Below, piece by piece: positions 41,595 through 51,836 of a stretch of DNA of 64,000 nt. The notes under the pieces are model-generated. The model ran no database searches. It saw only the letters and a program-made list of their open reading frames with translations, and was not told the origin of the DNA. Each line of letters begins with the position of its first letter. Position 1 is the first letter of the stretch. The DNA comes from Heliocidaris tuberculata (lineage: Eukaryota; Echinodermata; Echinoidea; Camarodonta; Echinometridae), in assembly GCA_025618425.1 (NCBI GenBank), contig CM046850.1:7404249-7468248 (forward strand), in the 5' to 3' direction. Position numbers and translations under genes: made by a program.

Positions 41595-44500
41595 TAATCA
41601 ATGCCCCTCATATTCCCTCTGTTGTTTTTATAATAATTAATTTTCCCTTCTCATCTTTTTAAAACTTTTATTTTCATTGTTCAGGATCCCCTTTGGACAT
41701 CAAAATATCTTCTGAAAGACCACAGTGCACTGAGGAAAGCTCATCTTAGGTATTTTTAAAAATTTTTATTCAAACCATCACTTTGAAGTTTTTTGTTTCA
41801 GATATGAATTATGATTTATCCAAAGCGACATTTCCCTCATACATGTGCCATTTGCTGAAGATATTGAAATATGGGGAATGCAGCTTGTTATTTTTTTTTC
41901 TAAATATCTGTTTCATCACTTTGAGATAAGATGAGGAATATATGTTTGCTAGCTGTCTCCTCTGCTTATAATTATATTTTAGACTGTATTCCATTGTGTA
42001 TACCAGTATTCTGTGTACAGCTTCCCAAGTTAGCATTTTGTTCTGCCATCAGTGTTTTGTTATTTTTATCTTAATTCTTCATTCTGACTATTCTTGAGAA
42101 TAGTCAATATGTCAGACTTTGTGTAGAGAACAACTCTCACATGAATTGTAAATTGTCAGAACCATAAAACCAAATACACTGTACTTGTATTGAGTTAACC
42201 TGTTAACCCATTGACTACTGAATTCTTCAACTCTCATAGGATTTAATACAGGAGCCATCTGGTTCCTGTAGTCTATGGGTTAAAGGCGGTCAGTCGGCGG
42301 TGCCCGCGTGTTTCTATGCAGTCCAGGCGAAGGCAAGTTCGGAGATTTCTGTATTCGTACACATCAACTTACATACACATCACAGCGATCTATGCGGATT
42401 TTTGCCGAGGAGAGGGACATTTCACTGATCCTCAATATACTTTCGACTAGGCCCAGTTTCGTAAGTGCACGAACTATTTTGCAGCATCAGCAAACGTTGA
42501 TTTTTCTCCATTGAAACCGCCGCCTGACTGCCTTTAAATACTGAATTCTGTCATTCCCTTAGGCGTAGTACAGGAAACATTAAGTTCTGTAGGCAGTGGG
42601 TTAACTTTGTATAATGTGTAGATGAGTGATGTCCAAGAAGGATGAAATTCTTGCATTTTTGTTTTGTTTTTGTTTGTTTTACTGTACATGTAGTTTCCTT
42701 GAACATGGCGCTGATGTAATCTTGACAGCAACTTACCAGGTAAAATATGAAGTGTATTTTTCTCCATTGAAACCGCCGCCTGACTGCCTTTAAATACTGA
42801 ATTCTGTCATTCCCTCTCCAGGAAATCCGAGCCCATAACCCCAATCCTCCGTTCTCTCCACTGGCTTCCGATACATCACCATATATCTTTTAAAGTTCTC
42901 CTGCTTACGTACAAAATTCTGAATGGGCAAGCCCCCAAGTATCTCACAGATCTCATTTCCTTACGTTCCACTACTTCTTCAAGGTCCCTCCGTTCATCCT
43001 CTACAATGCAGTTAACTCCTGGACCTCGCACTTCCACAAAATATGGTGATCGTGCTTTTTCTGCAATTGCCCCTTCTCTCTGGAATTCTCTACCTGCCTA
43101 TATACATCTAGCCACTTCCGTTAATCAGTTTAAGTCCCTGCTGAAAACTTACCTTTTTAGTAGATAGTCCTCTGGAATGGCCCAGTTGTGGGTCGGTCGA
43201 TGGAGGTGCACACCGACTTTGATTTTCAGTATTCATTTACCGTATTTATACACTGTATCTATTGTTTGAATTACATAAGGTTTTTAATAATTTTTGTATT
43301 TTTGTATTATTTTGGATTTAATCTTAATTCTCCGGTAAACCGTGCGCTTAGAAACATCCGTATTAAGCGCCTAATAAATGTATTGTATTATTATTATTAT
43401 TATTATTTATATTCTGTGAAAAAATATTTTCAAAGAGAAAGTTGAGTTCTGGTAAAGGTGAAAAATGATTTTTGAGCCTTCTCATTCTTTTTTGTCTATT
43501 TGAAAGAATATCACAGAGGAAATGCCTTTCATAATCTTTGATAGTACCTTAAAGGCATTGATTAACTTTGCCCAGGATTGAAAAAAAAAAATCACTGTTC
43601 CAGCTAATGCTGTAATCATAATTGCAAACCTTTAGCTCAGACAGGAATCGCCTGAGTTTTATAAGCTGATCGGTCGTTTATATATCCAGATATTTACGAT
43701 CGAACATTGATGTCGGGATAGAGTACCACCGAACCCTCAAGAACTCTAACGGTTGGCATACCTCGCTCTATCACAGAATACCGTACGGGCTGGAAACCCG
43801 CTCTGAAATCGCCAAGCGCTGGTGCTTGGTTTTTGTGACTGCAGCGTAGCGAAGAAGCCGAGCGACTTGCGCTAGCGATTGATCGCGATTTTCTCTTTTT
43901 AAGGATAGTAAACGGGTTCCATTTTATCTCATACTTTCACATATCCTTAATTATATATGTAGTCAGAGGACTGCACACAATTCACTGGCATTTGAGCTGA
44001 TTTTACAATTTTTCACAAAGTTAATCAATCACTTTAAAGTGTACCAATCACCTGAAAAAATAATTTGTGTACAGCTAGAAAGTATAAAATCAATCTCAAA
44101 GAACTTTATCTGGCATTCTATCGGTCAACAGTTAAGGAGTATGAAGGAATTAAAAGATAACATGAAAATGCTCGCGCGGAACCGAACTCCGAGTTTGGTT
44201 CCGCGCGAGGCCTTATCTTGGCTAGCGCGTACGGGTGCGTCGAGTAGTCTATTCACAAGTCCGTTTTACGCTTATAGAGAGTGTAATTAAAATTGCAATA
44301 TCTCTTTATAGAATTAATATTTGAAGCACATATTTTGAATATAGTATAACTACATGGATCCCGTAACATACAGAGCAAAATAATTTTTGGTGGTTGGTAC
44401 CCTTTAAGGGTAATGTTTAGTTTTGGTAAGCTCTAAAAAAAAATTGTCAGATTTATTGGATTTTTGTTGATAAATAGCAACATACTAGCAATACAAACAT

Positions 44501-45468
44501 GCAGTGAAGATTTCACATCCTAAGTTGCATAATAAACAAATGAGCGGCAAACAATAATTACGGGCCGGGTCAGGGATATAAACTCCCAGCAACTTCAGCG
44601 TGCACTGTACATCATACACACATTCAAAACCTACACACAGTGACACGCATGTTATTTCTGTGCGCAGCCTCAAGATTGCTGTGCAGGGAGCGGTCAGGGT
44701 GGAAAGGTCCTAGCGTAGGGCAGTATATTGGCGTGACCTAGCGTTCCTTACATATATTTACAGTAAAATTCACAGGAAATCATTGATGGAATACGAAATG
44801 ATCTCGTAGAAACATCTTTTATTACATGGAAAATAACATGAGACTATGTTTAACTCGTTTCTTTTCAATTTCCTTTTTGCTATCAAAACTGTACATGAGC
44901 TTTAAGGCAAAGAAAAATGATGAAATTGAATCTTAAATATTTGCTGTTTGATTGGTTTTGCAGGCTAGCTCAGAACTGTTTGAAAAAGAAGCAGGTATAA
45001 AGGCAGGGGAATTCAGCAAACTGATGCAAACAGCATGTGACATTGCAAGGGAGGCAGTGGATGAATTCTGGCAGAAAAATTCCCAATCTGGTAACCGACT
45101 CTTTATAATTCATCTATATCAAACACATAGCTATGCATTACAAACCATCTATTGGTTATTGGCGATTAGTGTGATAAGGATCTTTAATTTTAATAATTTC
45201 TGTCAGAACTTAGATTAACTAAAAAACATCACTAAATTGGATTACCAAATGAAAGGGAAGTATTTTCCTTCATTTATAAAAAGAAAAATAACATGAATTT
45301 CATGTTGAAAATTAACATTAAAAACCAGTACAATTTCTTATTGCAAATTTATAATTTTTATACTTTTATAAATTCATGAATGCAAGAGTTTTTAAAGAAC
45401 AATCTTAAATATTTTGTTGTCCCCGCCGAACGAAGTTCGCGAGGGGACTATGAAACGGGCTCCGTACG

Positions 45469-45501
<33 letters not shown>

Positions 45502-48500
45502 CCGTCCGTCCGTCCGTCCGTCTGTCCGTGTGTGCTCAAATGTTAGAAAATGCTACTTCTCCGTCATTTCTTGGCCGATTTTGATTCCGATTGTTTTATC
45601 TGATAGGGCTGGGTGGGGGCTTCCAAACTTCTACACAGAATTTTGAAATTCATTAATTATGCAAATTTATGCAAGTTTATTCAAAATCGACGAAAAATGC
45701 TACTTCTCCTCTATTTCACATCGGATTTTGATTCCGATTGTTTTATCTGATAGGGCTGGGTGGGGGCTTCCAAACTTCTACACAGAATTTTGAAATTCAT
45801 TAATTATGCAAATTTATGCAAGTTTATTCAAAATCGACGAAAAATGCTACTTCTCCTCTATTTCACATCGGATTTTGATTCCGATTGTTTTATCTGATAG
45901 GGATGGGTGGGGGCTTCCAAACTTCTACACAGAATTTTGAAATTCATTAATTATGCAAATTTATGCAAATTTATTCAAAATCGATGAAAAATGCTACTTC
46001 TCCTCTATTTCACATCGGATTTTGATTCCGATTGTTTTATCTGATAGGGTTGGGTGGGGGCTTCCAAACTTCTACACAGAATTTTGAAATTCATTAATTA
46101 TGCAAATTTATGCAAATTTATTCAAAATTGACGAAAAATGCTACTTCTCCTCTTTTTTTTTTCGGATTTTGATTCCGATTGTTTTATCTGATAGGGCTGG
46201 GTGGGGGCTTCCAAACTTCTACACAGAATTTTGAAATTCATTAATTATGCAAATTTATGCAAATTTATTCAAAATTGACGAAAAATGCTACTTCTCTATT
46301 TCACATCGGATTTTGATTCCGATTGTTTTATCTGATAGGGCTGGGTGGGGGCTTCCAAACTTCTACACAGAATTTTGAAATTCATTATTCATGCAAATTT
46401 TTGCAAATTTATTCAAAATGGCTGAAGGTTCATAATGTTTTCATGTTTTATATTTCAGTTGTATACGTGCATTGTTGGTATTCTCTTCTTTTGCATGCAG
46501 TAACATTATTATTTTATTCACTAAAGTTTTTCACTGAAGTTTTAAGGTTCAGGCTAGTTAATTTCCACAGATCTGCACTTCCGGCGGGGACATTTATTAC
46601 GCATTGCGTAATTTACTCATTCACTTGTTGCTATGGTCGAGGTAAGAATTCTCTTGAGAGACAGATAGGTTTAAAACAAATTTTCTTACTGGTACTATTT
46701 AATATATAAAATGAAATGACACAAAATCATTTCACTTTGTTTATTGAAAAGCAAGATATAACCAAAAAAGCCAAAGATCAGATAAAATATATTCTTGAAA
46801 ACTAATTTTTGATAATTTTCTCAAGTTTTCTACTCTTCTCCTGTCTACATGTCTGGTCCATTCATTTGTTAAATGTAAAAATACATTTTCAAGGTTGAAC
46901 AAAAACATCTATGTTGTTTGATTATGTTGATAAAGGATTGTCAGCACACCTGAAACAGGTTGTCATAATTTTCAATACATAGTGTATGCTGAGAACCAGG
47001 AGGGTGATAACCATTATGATTCTACATATAAATGCACTTTGGGGCTCTCAGCAAATATATTAAATGTGACCTAATACCTGTAAATCTCCTCTTTTTTATC
47101 TCATTTTATTCACGTGATCTGTAAAGGAAGAAAGAAGCCTATCGTTGCCGGATCAGTAGGACCGTATGGAGCTTGCCTGCATGACTTCTCAGAATACCAT
47201 GGGAAATATGTGGATAATATGACAAGAGAGGTAGGCCATGTTCTTATACAGGGTGGCCCAGAGAGAATGCAACAAATAAGATCTGCAATTTCAACGACAT
47301 GATTGACAAAATATCATTAGTTTTCTGTTTAATTTGGTAGACAATTCTTTTCCGAACCCTGTACCTTGTGATCCACAATCCGTTGACTTATCCACTAGAC
47401 CATATTTCTACATACTTTCTTTCACATTTTTGTATCACCAGGTACTGATGCAGTGGCACAGACAATGTTGATCTATTAACCCTAGAAACCGTAACATCCA
47501 TTCTCTTTTGGAGCAACCGTGACAGTGAAAATTACGATCAATATTCCCTTCCTGTACATTTATAGCGCATATCACATATTTAGCCACGTTTCTATGCGCT
47601 TCCAAAAAACTTTGGATTACATCAGCTCTATCCTGCACAAAGCTGCCAAAAGGGGTACTCATTTATTTCACCAGAGACGGAGTGTAGCAACTGTTGATTA
47701 ATATCTTGCTAAAGGATGTTATTTCTGTGGCGGGACTTGATCCCTGTACTTTGTGATGAACAGTCCAGTGATATCAACTAGACCACATCACTTCTACATA
47801 ATATTTTTCACATTTTGTATCACCAGGAACTGATGCAGTGGCACAGACCTCGTATCAAAGCATTGGTTGATGCTAAAGTTGATCTGTTAGCCCTTGAAAC
47901 CTTACCGTCCATACAAGAGGCCGAAGCTTTACTGGCAGTTCTACAAGAGTTCCCTGGTATGAAGGCATGGATGACTTTCTATTGCAAGGTAAAACACTGA
48001 GTACATATATACATCAACATTTAGAAATTTCAGCTAAGAAAGATAAATAATGGAACACAATTTGTCTAAGATTAAAATATAGATCTCTATTTTGTTTTCT
48101 TCTCTTGTTTATGTCAATACACTTTTGGGAATTTCGGTGATTTATGCAATTCCAAGCCCAAACTTCAGTTAATGTTATTGACTTTAAGCTGTTCTTTGAT
48201 TGCCTTTAAGCAAATTTCTTTTAGCAAAGGTCTTCAAGCACTTCTGATTTCTGTGCATAACAAAGCAAGTACAAGCTTGGTTCTGAAAGATTAGCTCGTA
48301 AGCTCTGCTTGATCAGAAAATTTTTCTATAAATAATGCTTAATTGTCCCATATAGTATATCCTATATGTTTATGAGATTTTTCTGTGGACCTTTTCACCA
48401 GGTCCATAGTATTGATTTTAAAAGTTGAAACAAAACAAAGCAAAATACCTCAGAAAATATCTCATTTTAATTACAAAGCAGTGGATTCTATATTCCAATA

Positions 48501-49459
48501 TTATATTACCTTATGTAAGTCTTATATGCTATATCCTGATATTCTATTTCTCCATAGGACACAGCCTACATAGGGCACGGAGAAGGTTTTGCTGAGGCAG
48601 TAAGCAAAGTCAGCTCTTGCTCCCAAATAATGGGAGTTGGAACTAACTGTGTTCCAGCAGAAAACATCACAGCTTTACTACAGGGTGCCTCAACATCTAG
48701 AAATGGAAAGCCCTTCGTTGTTTATCCCAACGCACCCGGAGAACAGTGGATAGATGATAGGTGATGTTTGTCTTCTTCATTTCTCTTTAAGTTTGGCTGA
48801 AATGATGCGTACATCAATTGATTGGAATTGAGCATCTTTAAAAAAATACATACCATTCTTTTTGATACATTGAAATTTAGAAGCAACTTTTATTTGTGTA
48901 TGATATTACATGAAGTGTAATACGGCATGTTACGTGTATAAACTTTTGAAAATAGGGAACACACAGGAATAGGTTATTGAAATGTAAAAATCAGAGACCA
49001 TAAAATTATATGAATTTTTTTGGATTCATAGTTCAAGTAACAATGACAAATATTGTCAGTATTTTAGAAATGTTCAAACCTTACACAGATTTTTTACCAA
49101 TCAATGCATAAAATTACCTTTCATTCCTGAAAGAAACATAATTTGTATACATGTAGACTCTTTTCATTTTTGATATGAAAGATTACACACCATCTTGTAA
49201 TAGTGACAAAAAAATAAAACTTCAACTATACAGTGTAGTTTTTCTTTTGTGCAACATTTCTTTCAAGTAGTGGAAATACTGATAGTTGTTTCTTCCTTTC
49301 TTTATTTCTATCTACAGTGTATGTGGAAAGACGAAAGCTAATGAGTTAAATGATCTCGTACCAGCTTGGATAGAGGCTGGAGCTACATACATTGGGGGTT
49401 GCTGCGGGAATAGTGCCTTAGACATTCAACATATAGCAAGTCTGCTTACCGAGAGATAG
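39941..49459 (+). CDS. Homocysteine S-methyltransferase, complete, eight exons
   Basis: CDS join 39941-40024, 41685-41749, 42694-42739, 44964-45090, 47127-47230, 47827-47988, 48558-48760, 49318-49459: 933 nt, 310 residues plus TAG. All introns are GT/AG and the phases fit (0,2,0,1,0,0,2). Family: zinc-dependent homocysteine S-methyltransferase (Pfam S-methyl_trans, COG2040/MmuM type), which methylates homocysteine to methionine, usually from S-methylmethionine. Visible hallmarks are VDGGLSTEL near the N-terminus, DPLWTSKYLL, EHGADVILTATYQ, VAGSVGPYGACL, LLALETLPS..EA, and the three zinc cysteines in GTNC (exon 7) and GGCCG (exon 8). Length matches the single-domain family. It lies head to head with NUFIP1. 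It is not BHMT-like in length (BHMT is about 400 residues). Substrate is inferred from family only. Confidence 0.95.
40389..40978. mobile_element. TTAA-flanked long-arm inverted-repeat element
   Basis: About 590 bp with arms of roughly 200 bp: agggcaatccaaccttggta at the left matches attaaggttggatttccct at the right, and ggacaactctcccatt pairs with gaatgggggagttgtcc near the centre. Lies in intron 1 of the methyltransferase gene. Confidence 0.85.
41085..41280 (+). mobile_element. Non-LTR retrotransposon C-terminal remnant
   Basis: The frame reads FNTPADQRGNSIKLQHQLIK, then RNAHKFSFFPRTTKDWNEL and stops at 41274-41276. The H-FSFFPRT..DWN-L ending is typical of another non-LTR clade (Jockey/CR1-like). 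No tail repeat or upstream reverse transcriptase is seen. Lies in intron 1 of the methyltransferase gene. Confidence 0.6.
41498..41592 (+). repeat. (CT)n tract in methyltransferase intron 1
   Basis: About 95 bp of perfect CT repeat, 93 bp before exon 2. Pyrimidine-rich on the sense strand. Confidence 0.97.
41685..41749 (+). CDS. Homocysteine S-methyltransferase exon 2
   Basis: 65 nt after acceptor gttcag: DPLWTSKYLLKDHSALRKAHL plus two bases of a split Ser codon; donor gtattt. DPLW is typical of this family. A 93-bp CT tract lies about 95 bp upstream in intron 1. Confidence 0.93.
42280..42537. mobile_element. TTAA-flanked inverted-repeat element
   Basis: Termini aggcggtcagtcggcggt and ccgccgcctgactgcct are inverted repeats with two mismatches, flanked by TTAA. 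About 258 bp, in intron 2 of the methyltransferase gene. Confidence 0.85.
42694..42739 (+). CDS. Homocysteine S-methyltransferase exon 3 (46 nt micro-exon)
   Basis: Between acceptor acatgtag and donor gtaaaa; reads SFLEHGADVILTATYQ across the exon 2 junction. This supplies the conserved AGAD-I-T-TYQ segment that would otherwise be missing. It starts in phase 2 and ends in phase 0, so both neighbours fit. It is flanked by two copies of a 57-bp fragment of a TTAA inverted-repeat element. Confidence 0.93.
42758..42816 (+). repeat. Second copy of the 3' end of the 42280-42537 element plus flank
   Basis: The stretch tttctccattgaaaccgccg through gaattctgtcattccct repeats 42506-42562 including 25 bp of the original flanking DNA. 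It is therefore a duplication of the locus rather than a second insertion. The two copies bracket micro-exon 3. Confidence 0.85.
42820..43410 (+). mobile_element. L2/CR1-like non-LTR retrotransposon 3' end
   Basis: An open frame from about 42820 to TAG at 43167 reads ITPILRSLHWLPIHHHISFK, then LTYKILNGQAPKYL, SLRSSSTMQL, YGDRAFSAIAPSLWNSLPAY. This is the classic C-terminal tail after the reverse transcriptase of L2/CR1-type elements. It is followed by about 215 bp of 3' UTR and a terminal (ATT)n at 43387-43407. The 5' part is missing, as is usual for truncated retrotransposon copies. It lies in intron 3 of the methyltransferase gene. Confidence 0.88.
43434..43548 (+). mobile_element. Inverted-repeat family A, copy 8 (5' fragment)
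   Basis: Starts agagaaagttgagttctgg and is cut off after about 110 bp where a TTAA-flanked element begins. Confidence 0.78.
43549..44037. mobile_element. TTAA-flanked inverted-repeat element
   Basis: Termini aggcattgattaactttg and caaagttaatcaatcact, flanked by TTAA; 489 bp. It truncates family A copy 8 and shares its right TTAA with the next element. Confidence 0.85.
44034..44407. mobile_element. TTAA-flanked inverted-repeat element
   Basis: Termini agtgtaccaatcacc and ggtggttggtaccct, flanked by TTAA; 374 bp. Back to back with the previous element in intron 3. Confidence 0.83.
44964..45090 (+). CDS. Homocysteine S-methyltransferase exon 4
   Basis: 127 nt after acceptor tttgcag: ASSELFEKEAGIKAGEFSKL then MQTACDIAREAVDEFWQKNSQSG; phase 1 donor gtaacc. 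It matches the helix after the TYQAS strand in this family (GI....A.ELM..A..IA.EA.D.F). Confidence 0.94.
45416..46628 (+). mobile_element. Pearl/HINE-like element, copy 2, with 147-bp core repeats
   Basis: Starts ttgtccccgccgaacgaagt with a short hairpin, then a GT and GTCC microsatellite (45473-45530), then six core units starting at 45551, 45699, 45845, 45992, 46139 and 46286 (spacing 146-148 bp). A tail with cggcggggac follows, and then the palindrome attacgcattgcgtaat. It lies in intron 4 of the methyltransferase gene. No protein encoded. Confidence 0.8.
47127..47230 (+). CDS. Homocysteine S-methyltransferase exon 5
   Basis: 104 nt: GRKKPIVAGSVGPYGACLHD then FSEYHGKYVDNMTRE, acceptor gtaaag and donor gtaggc. 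The VAGSVGPYGA motif is diagnostic of the family. Confidence 0.95.
47330..47503 (+). pseudogene. Decayed partial duplicate of methyltransferase exon 6 and upstream intron
   Basis: The stretch repeats the 3' end of intron 5 and the start of exon 6 (47715-47920). It keeps the SINE head, the pyrimidine tract, tgtatcaccag, and then GTACTGATGCAGTGGCACAG. An internal deletion (29 nt replaced by 3) follows, and the copy reads into TGA after nine codons. Similarity fades at about 47503. The intact exon 6 is the one used in the gene model. If spliced in, this copy would truncate the protein. Confidence 0.85.
47505..47785 (-). mobile_element. tRNA-derived SINE in methyltransferase intron 5
   Basis: Minus strand head tggtctagttgatatcactg with agggatcaagtcccgcc, then a body with ggtgaaataaatgagtaccc. 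A second copy of only the head lies at 47340-47396, as part of the exon 6 duplication. Confidence 0.7.
47827..47988 (+). CDS. Homocysteine S-methyltransferase exon 6
   Basis: 54 codons in phase 0 both sides: ELMQWHRPRIKALVDAKVDL, then LALETLPSIQEAEALLAVLQ and EFPGMKAWMTFYCK. ALET-P...EA is the conserved strand-helix of the barrel. A decayed duplicate of its first half lies 385 bp upstream (47442-47503). Confidence 0.95.
48558..48760 (+). CDS. Homocysteine S-methyltransferase exon 7 (first zinc cysteine)
   Basis: 203 nt: starts DTAYIGHGEGFAEAVSKVSS, contains IMGVGTNCVPAENITALL and KPFVVYPNAPGEQWIDD. The Cys of GVGTNC is the first zinc ligand, and VVYPNAGE-W is conserved. Donor gtgatg, phase 2. 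Confidence 0.95.
49318..49459 (+). CDS. Homocysteine S-methyltransferase exon 8 (GGCCG, stop)
   Basis: 142 nt after acceptor atctacag: VCGKTKANELNDLVPAWIEA, then GATYIGGCCGNSALDIQHIA and SLLTER, TAG at 49457-49459. The paired Cys of GGCCG are the second and third zinc ligands. No AATAAA is seen before a family A element begins 58 bp downstream, so the 3' UTR may run into that element. Confidence 0.95.
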
Positions 49460-49516
49460 TGCAGAAAAGTTGATTGATTGGACTTAAATTATTTTTATGC
49501 ATTTCTGAGTTGTTTA

Positions 49517-49886
49517 AAGAGAAGGTTGAGTTCTGGGAAAGGTAAAAAATCATTTGTGAGCTTTCTAATCCTTTTATGTCAGTTTGGAAGAACATCATAG
49601 TAAAAATGTCCCCTGGAAAGGATTGCTATATTCAAAATATGAGGAGAAATAGCTGAAGAGTTTGGGTCGAACGTTCATTCCACATGTGTGTGCAGTCCCA
49701 TATATCCATTTCTGTGTGCAGTGCATGTGCTTTTCAGCGAGATTTTGTAAATTTCTTACCATTTTGATGATTCTGAGACCTCACAATATACACCAATTCA
49801 CATGTAGCCATGATCAACCTTTTGAACTTGCTCTGAGACAGTTTCTTTCATAATGTAATCATTTGACCAGAACTCAACTTTATCTA
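49517..49886 (+). mobile_element. Inverted-repeat family A, copy 9
   Basis: Best-preserved copy: agagaaggttgagttctggg at the left and ccagaactcaactttatct at the right, which are inverted repeats of each other. About 370 bp. It lies 58 bp after the methyltransferase stop codon. Confidence 0.88.
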
Positions 49887-49901
49887 TAACAGTTTTTAAT
49901 G

Positions 49902-50490
49902 TTAAAGGAGAATGAAACCCTGGGGAAATATCCATTTTAATGAAAAGAGAGGATAGAGAGAAGCAATTTTTTAAAAATTTCCATCAAAATCAGTTACGAA
50001 ATGAAAAAGTTATGAAAGTTTGAAAAGTCTCAATTTACTTTCTATGGCGATCCTCAAATTGGCAATGTTGCTTCAAAATTGCAGGTTTAGTAGTACAACT
50101 CTCAATATGTTTTGTACACAAAATTTCATATTTTCTCCATTATCTCTAAAGATGCTGCTTGTCTTTTTGAGAACTCAACATATGTTGTGTCAAATACATT
50201 TTCCCATGAGATATCTTGAGCTAAGAAGGAGACACACTGTACCTTGAGAGATAATGGGGAAAATATGAAATTTTGTGTACAAAACATATGAAGAGTTGTA
50301 CTACTAAAGCTGTCACTTTAAAGCAACATTGCCAATTTGAAGATCGCCATAGAAAGTAAAGTGAGACTTTTCAAACGTTCATAACTTTCTCATTTCGTAA
50401 CCGATTTTGATGAACTTTTTTAAAATTGCTTCTCTCTATCCTCTCTTTTCATTAAAATTGATTTTTCCCCAGGGTTTCATTCTCCTTTAA
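49902..50490. mobile_element. TTAA-flanked long-arm inverted-repeat element
   Basis: 589 bp with two arms of about 240 bp: aggagaatgaaaccctgggg pairs with ccccagggtttcattctcct, and further inside ttgtgtacaaaacatatg pairs with catgttttgtacacaa-like sequence. A transcript would fold into a long hairpin. Confidence 0.88.
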
Positions 50491-51366
50491 CTGCTTAGAA
50501 CTCATCTTCCTGTTCTCTACTTTCTTTTCATGTCCTTCTCATCTGTTTTGGGAATTATTCTTTATATTTGTGGTTCCCTACCCTTGTTTCTTATCTTATG
50601 TTATGATTAAATGGTTAAATGCTAGCCTCTAGCTTTAATGTATTTCATCAATCCAAGCACATTGTTTGGAAAGTTGGCAATATAAATTTTATTTGATTTC
50701 TGTATACCGGTAGACATTTTTACTTGCAAGAATACTGAATAAAACCATATTAAATACTGATTAAAGAAGTGCTACTATTAGATGACTGTAGCATACATCT
50801 GGCCTAAAATGTTGTGACCATCCATTGTTGTAGATGCATGCCAGATGCCCCTTAAAATAACTGGTACACTACTGATATGTTGTTTAAAATACAATGAACA
50901 TCCATTTTTAAATGTTTGTGACCTCCGGCTGATGAATAATGAAAAAGAAAGTATGGCTGAAATTTCGACATCCCAGGAGACAAAAGACCAAAAATGGCGG
51001 TCTAGTGAACCATCAGAAAAAATGTCAGAAGGCCCATGAGACAGACCTGTCGGTCCTGTGGGCTGTCTAGTGAGCCATTGGTCTTGTTGGCTGTCGATCT
51101 CATAGGCTGTAGCAGACTGAAATAGATGCCTTATGCATTCAGAATATGTGTTACCGATATGACTTGTTTGACACAGTCAAGTTAAATGAAGTAATATATC
51201 CCCCTCTATTTCTGAATAAAGTAGACTTTATGAATGGAATTGAAACTTGTTTTATCCTATGGTATTGATTAATTTCACAATCTTTGTTTTGTTGAATAAG
51301 TTCAGGACATGAAAAGGTATGAAAAGAATACCACCTTGTTTGTCATTCAACCATTTCAATAAGACA

Positions 51367-51836
51367 TTAACTCTTACTGTGCCAAGGGGTTTAACTCTCT
51401 TCAAAATTTTACCAAAACGTGATCAATACTTACTTTTGAAATGTCTTCACTTCATTAACCGTCTATTATTTTACAAAATATTGTGTACAAAACTTGTAGG
51501 AAATTTATCATCAATTATTATGATGCCAAACATTACTACTTTAACCAACTTTATGCATAAGAATTATTGAAAATTGTATTTGAGTTTCTTTCTTGTCCAT
51601 TATTTTGGGGATTTCTCATTGGTTTACTATTGTTTAATGTTGAAATGAGGTAATATCTTTTTGAAAATTTGCAATTTTCTCTGAAAATTTCTATGGTAGC
51701 ATATAGTTATAATCATATATTTAGAATACTTGATTTATGCTCAACATTTTGATATACATTGACCACCATATACCTTTCCTGTGGTCGAGCAATTGGTGAA
51801 TGAAAATGACAAGTCTATCGGCACTGAAAGAGTTAA
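51367..51836. mobile_element. TTAA-flanked inverted-repeat element
   Basis: Termini ctcttactgtgcca and cggcactgaaagag, inverted, flanked by TTAA; 470 bp, AT-rich and non-coding. Confidence 0.65.

Noticed and set aside
41369..41662. Frames of alternating Ser-Leu and Arg-Glu
   Set aside because: Translations of the CT/AG dinucleotide repeat.
45551..46425. CRISPR-like repeat array
   Set aside because: Repeats are contiguous 147-bp units without unique spacers, in an animal transposon.
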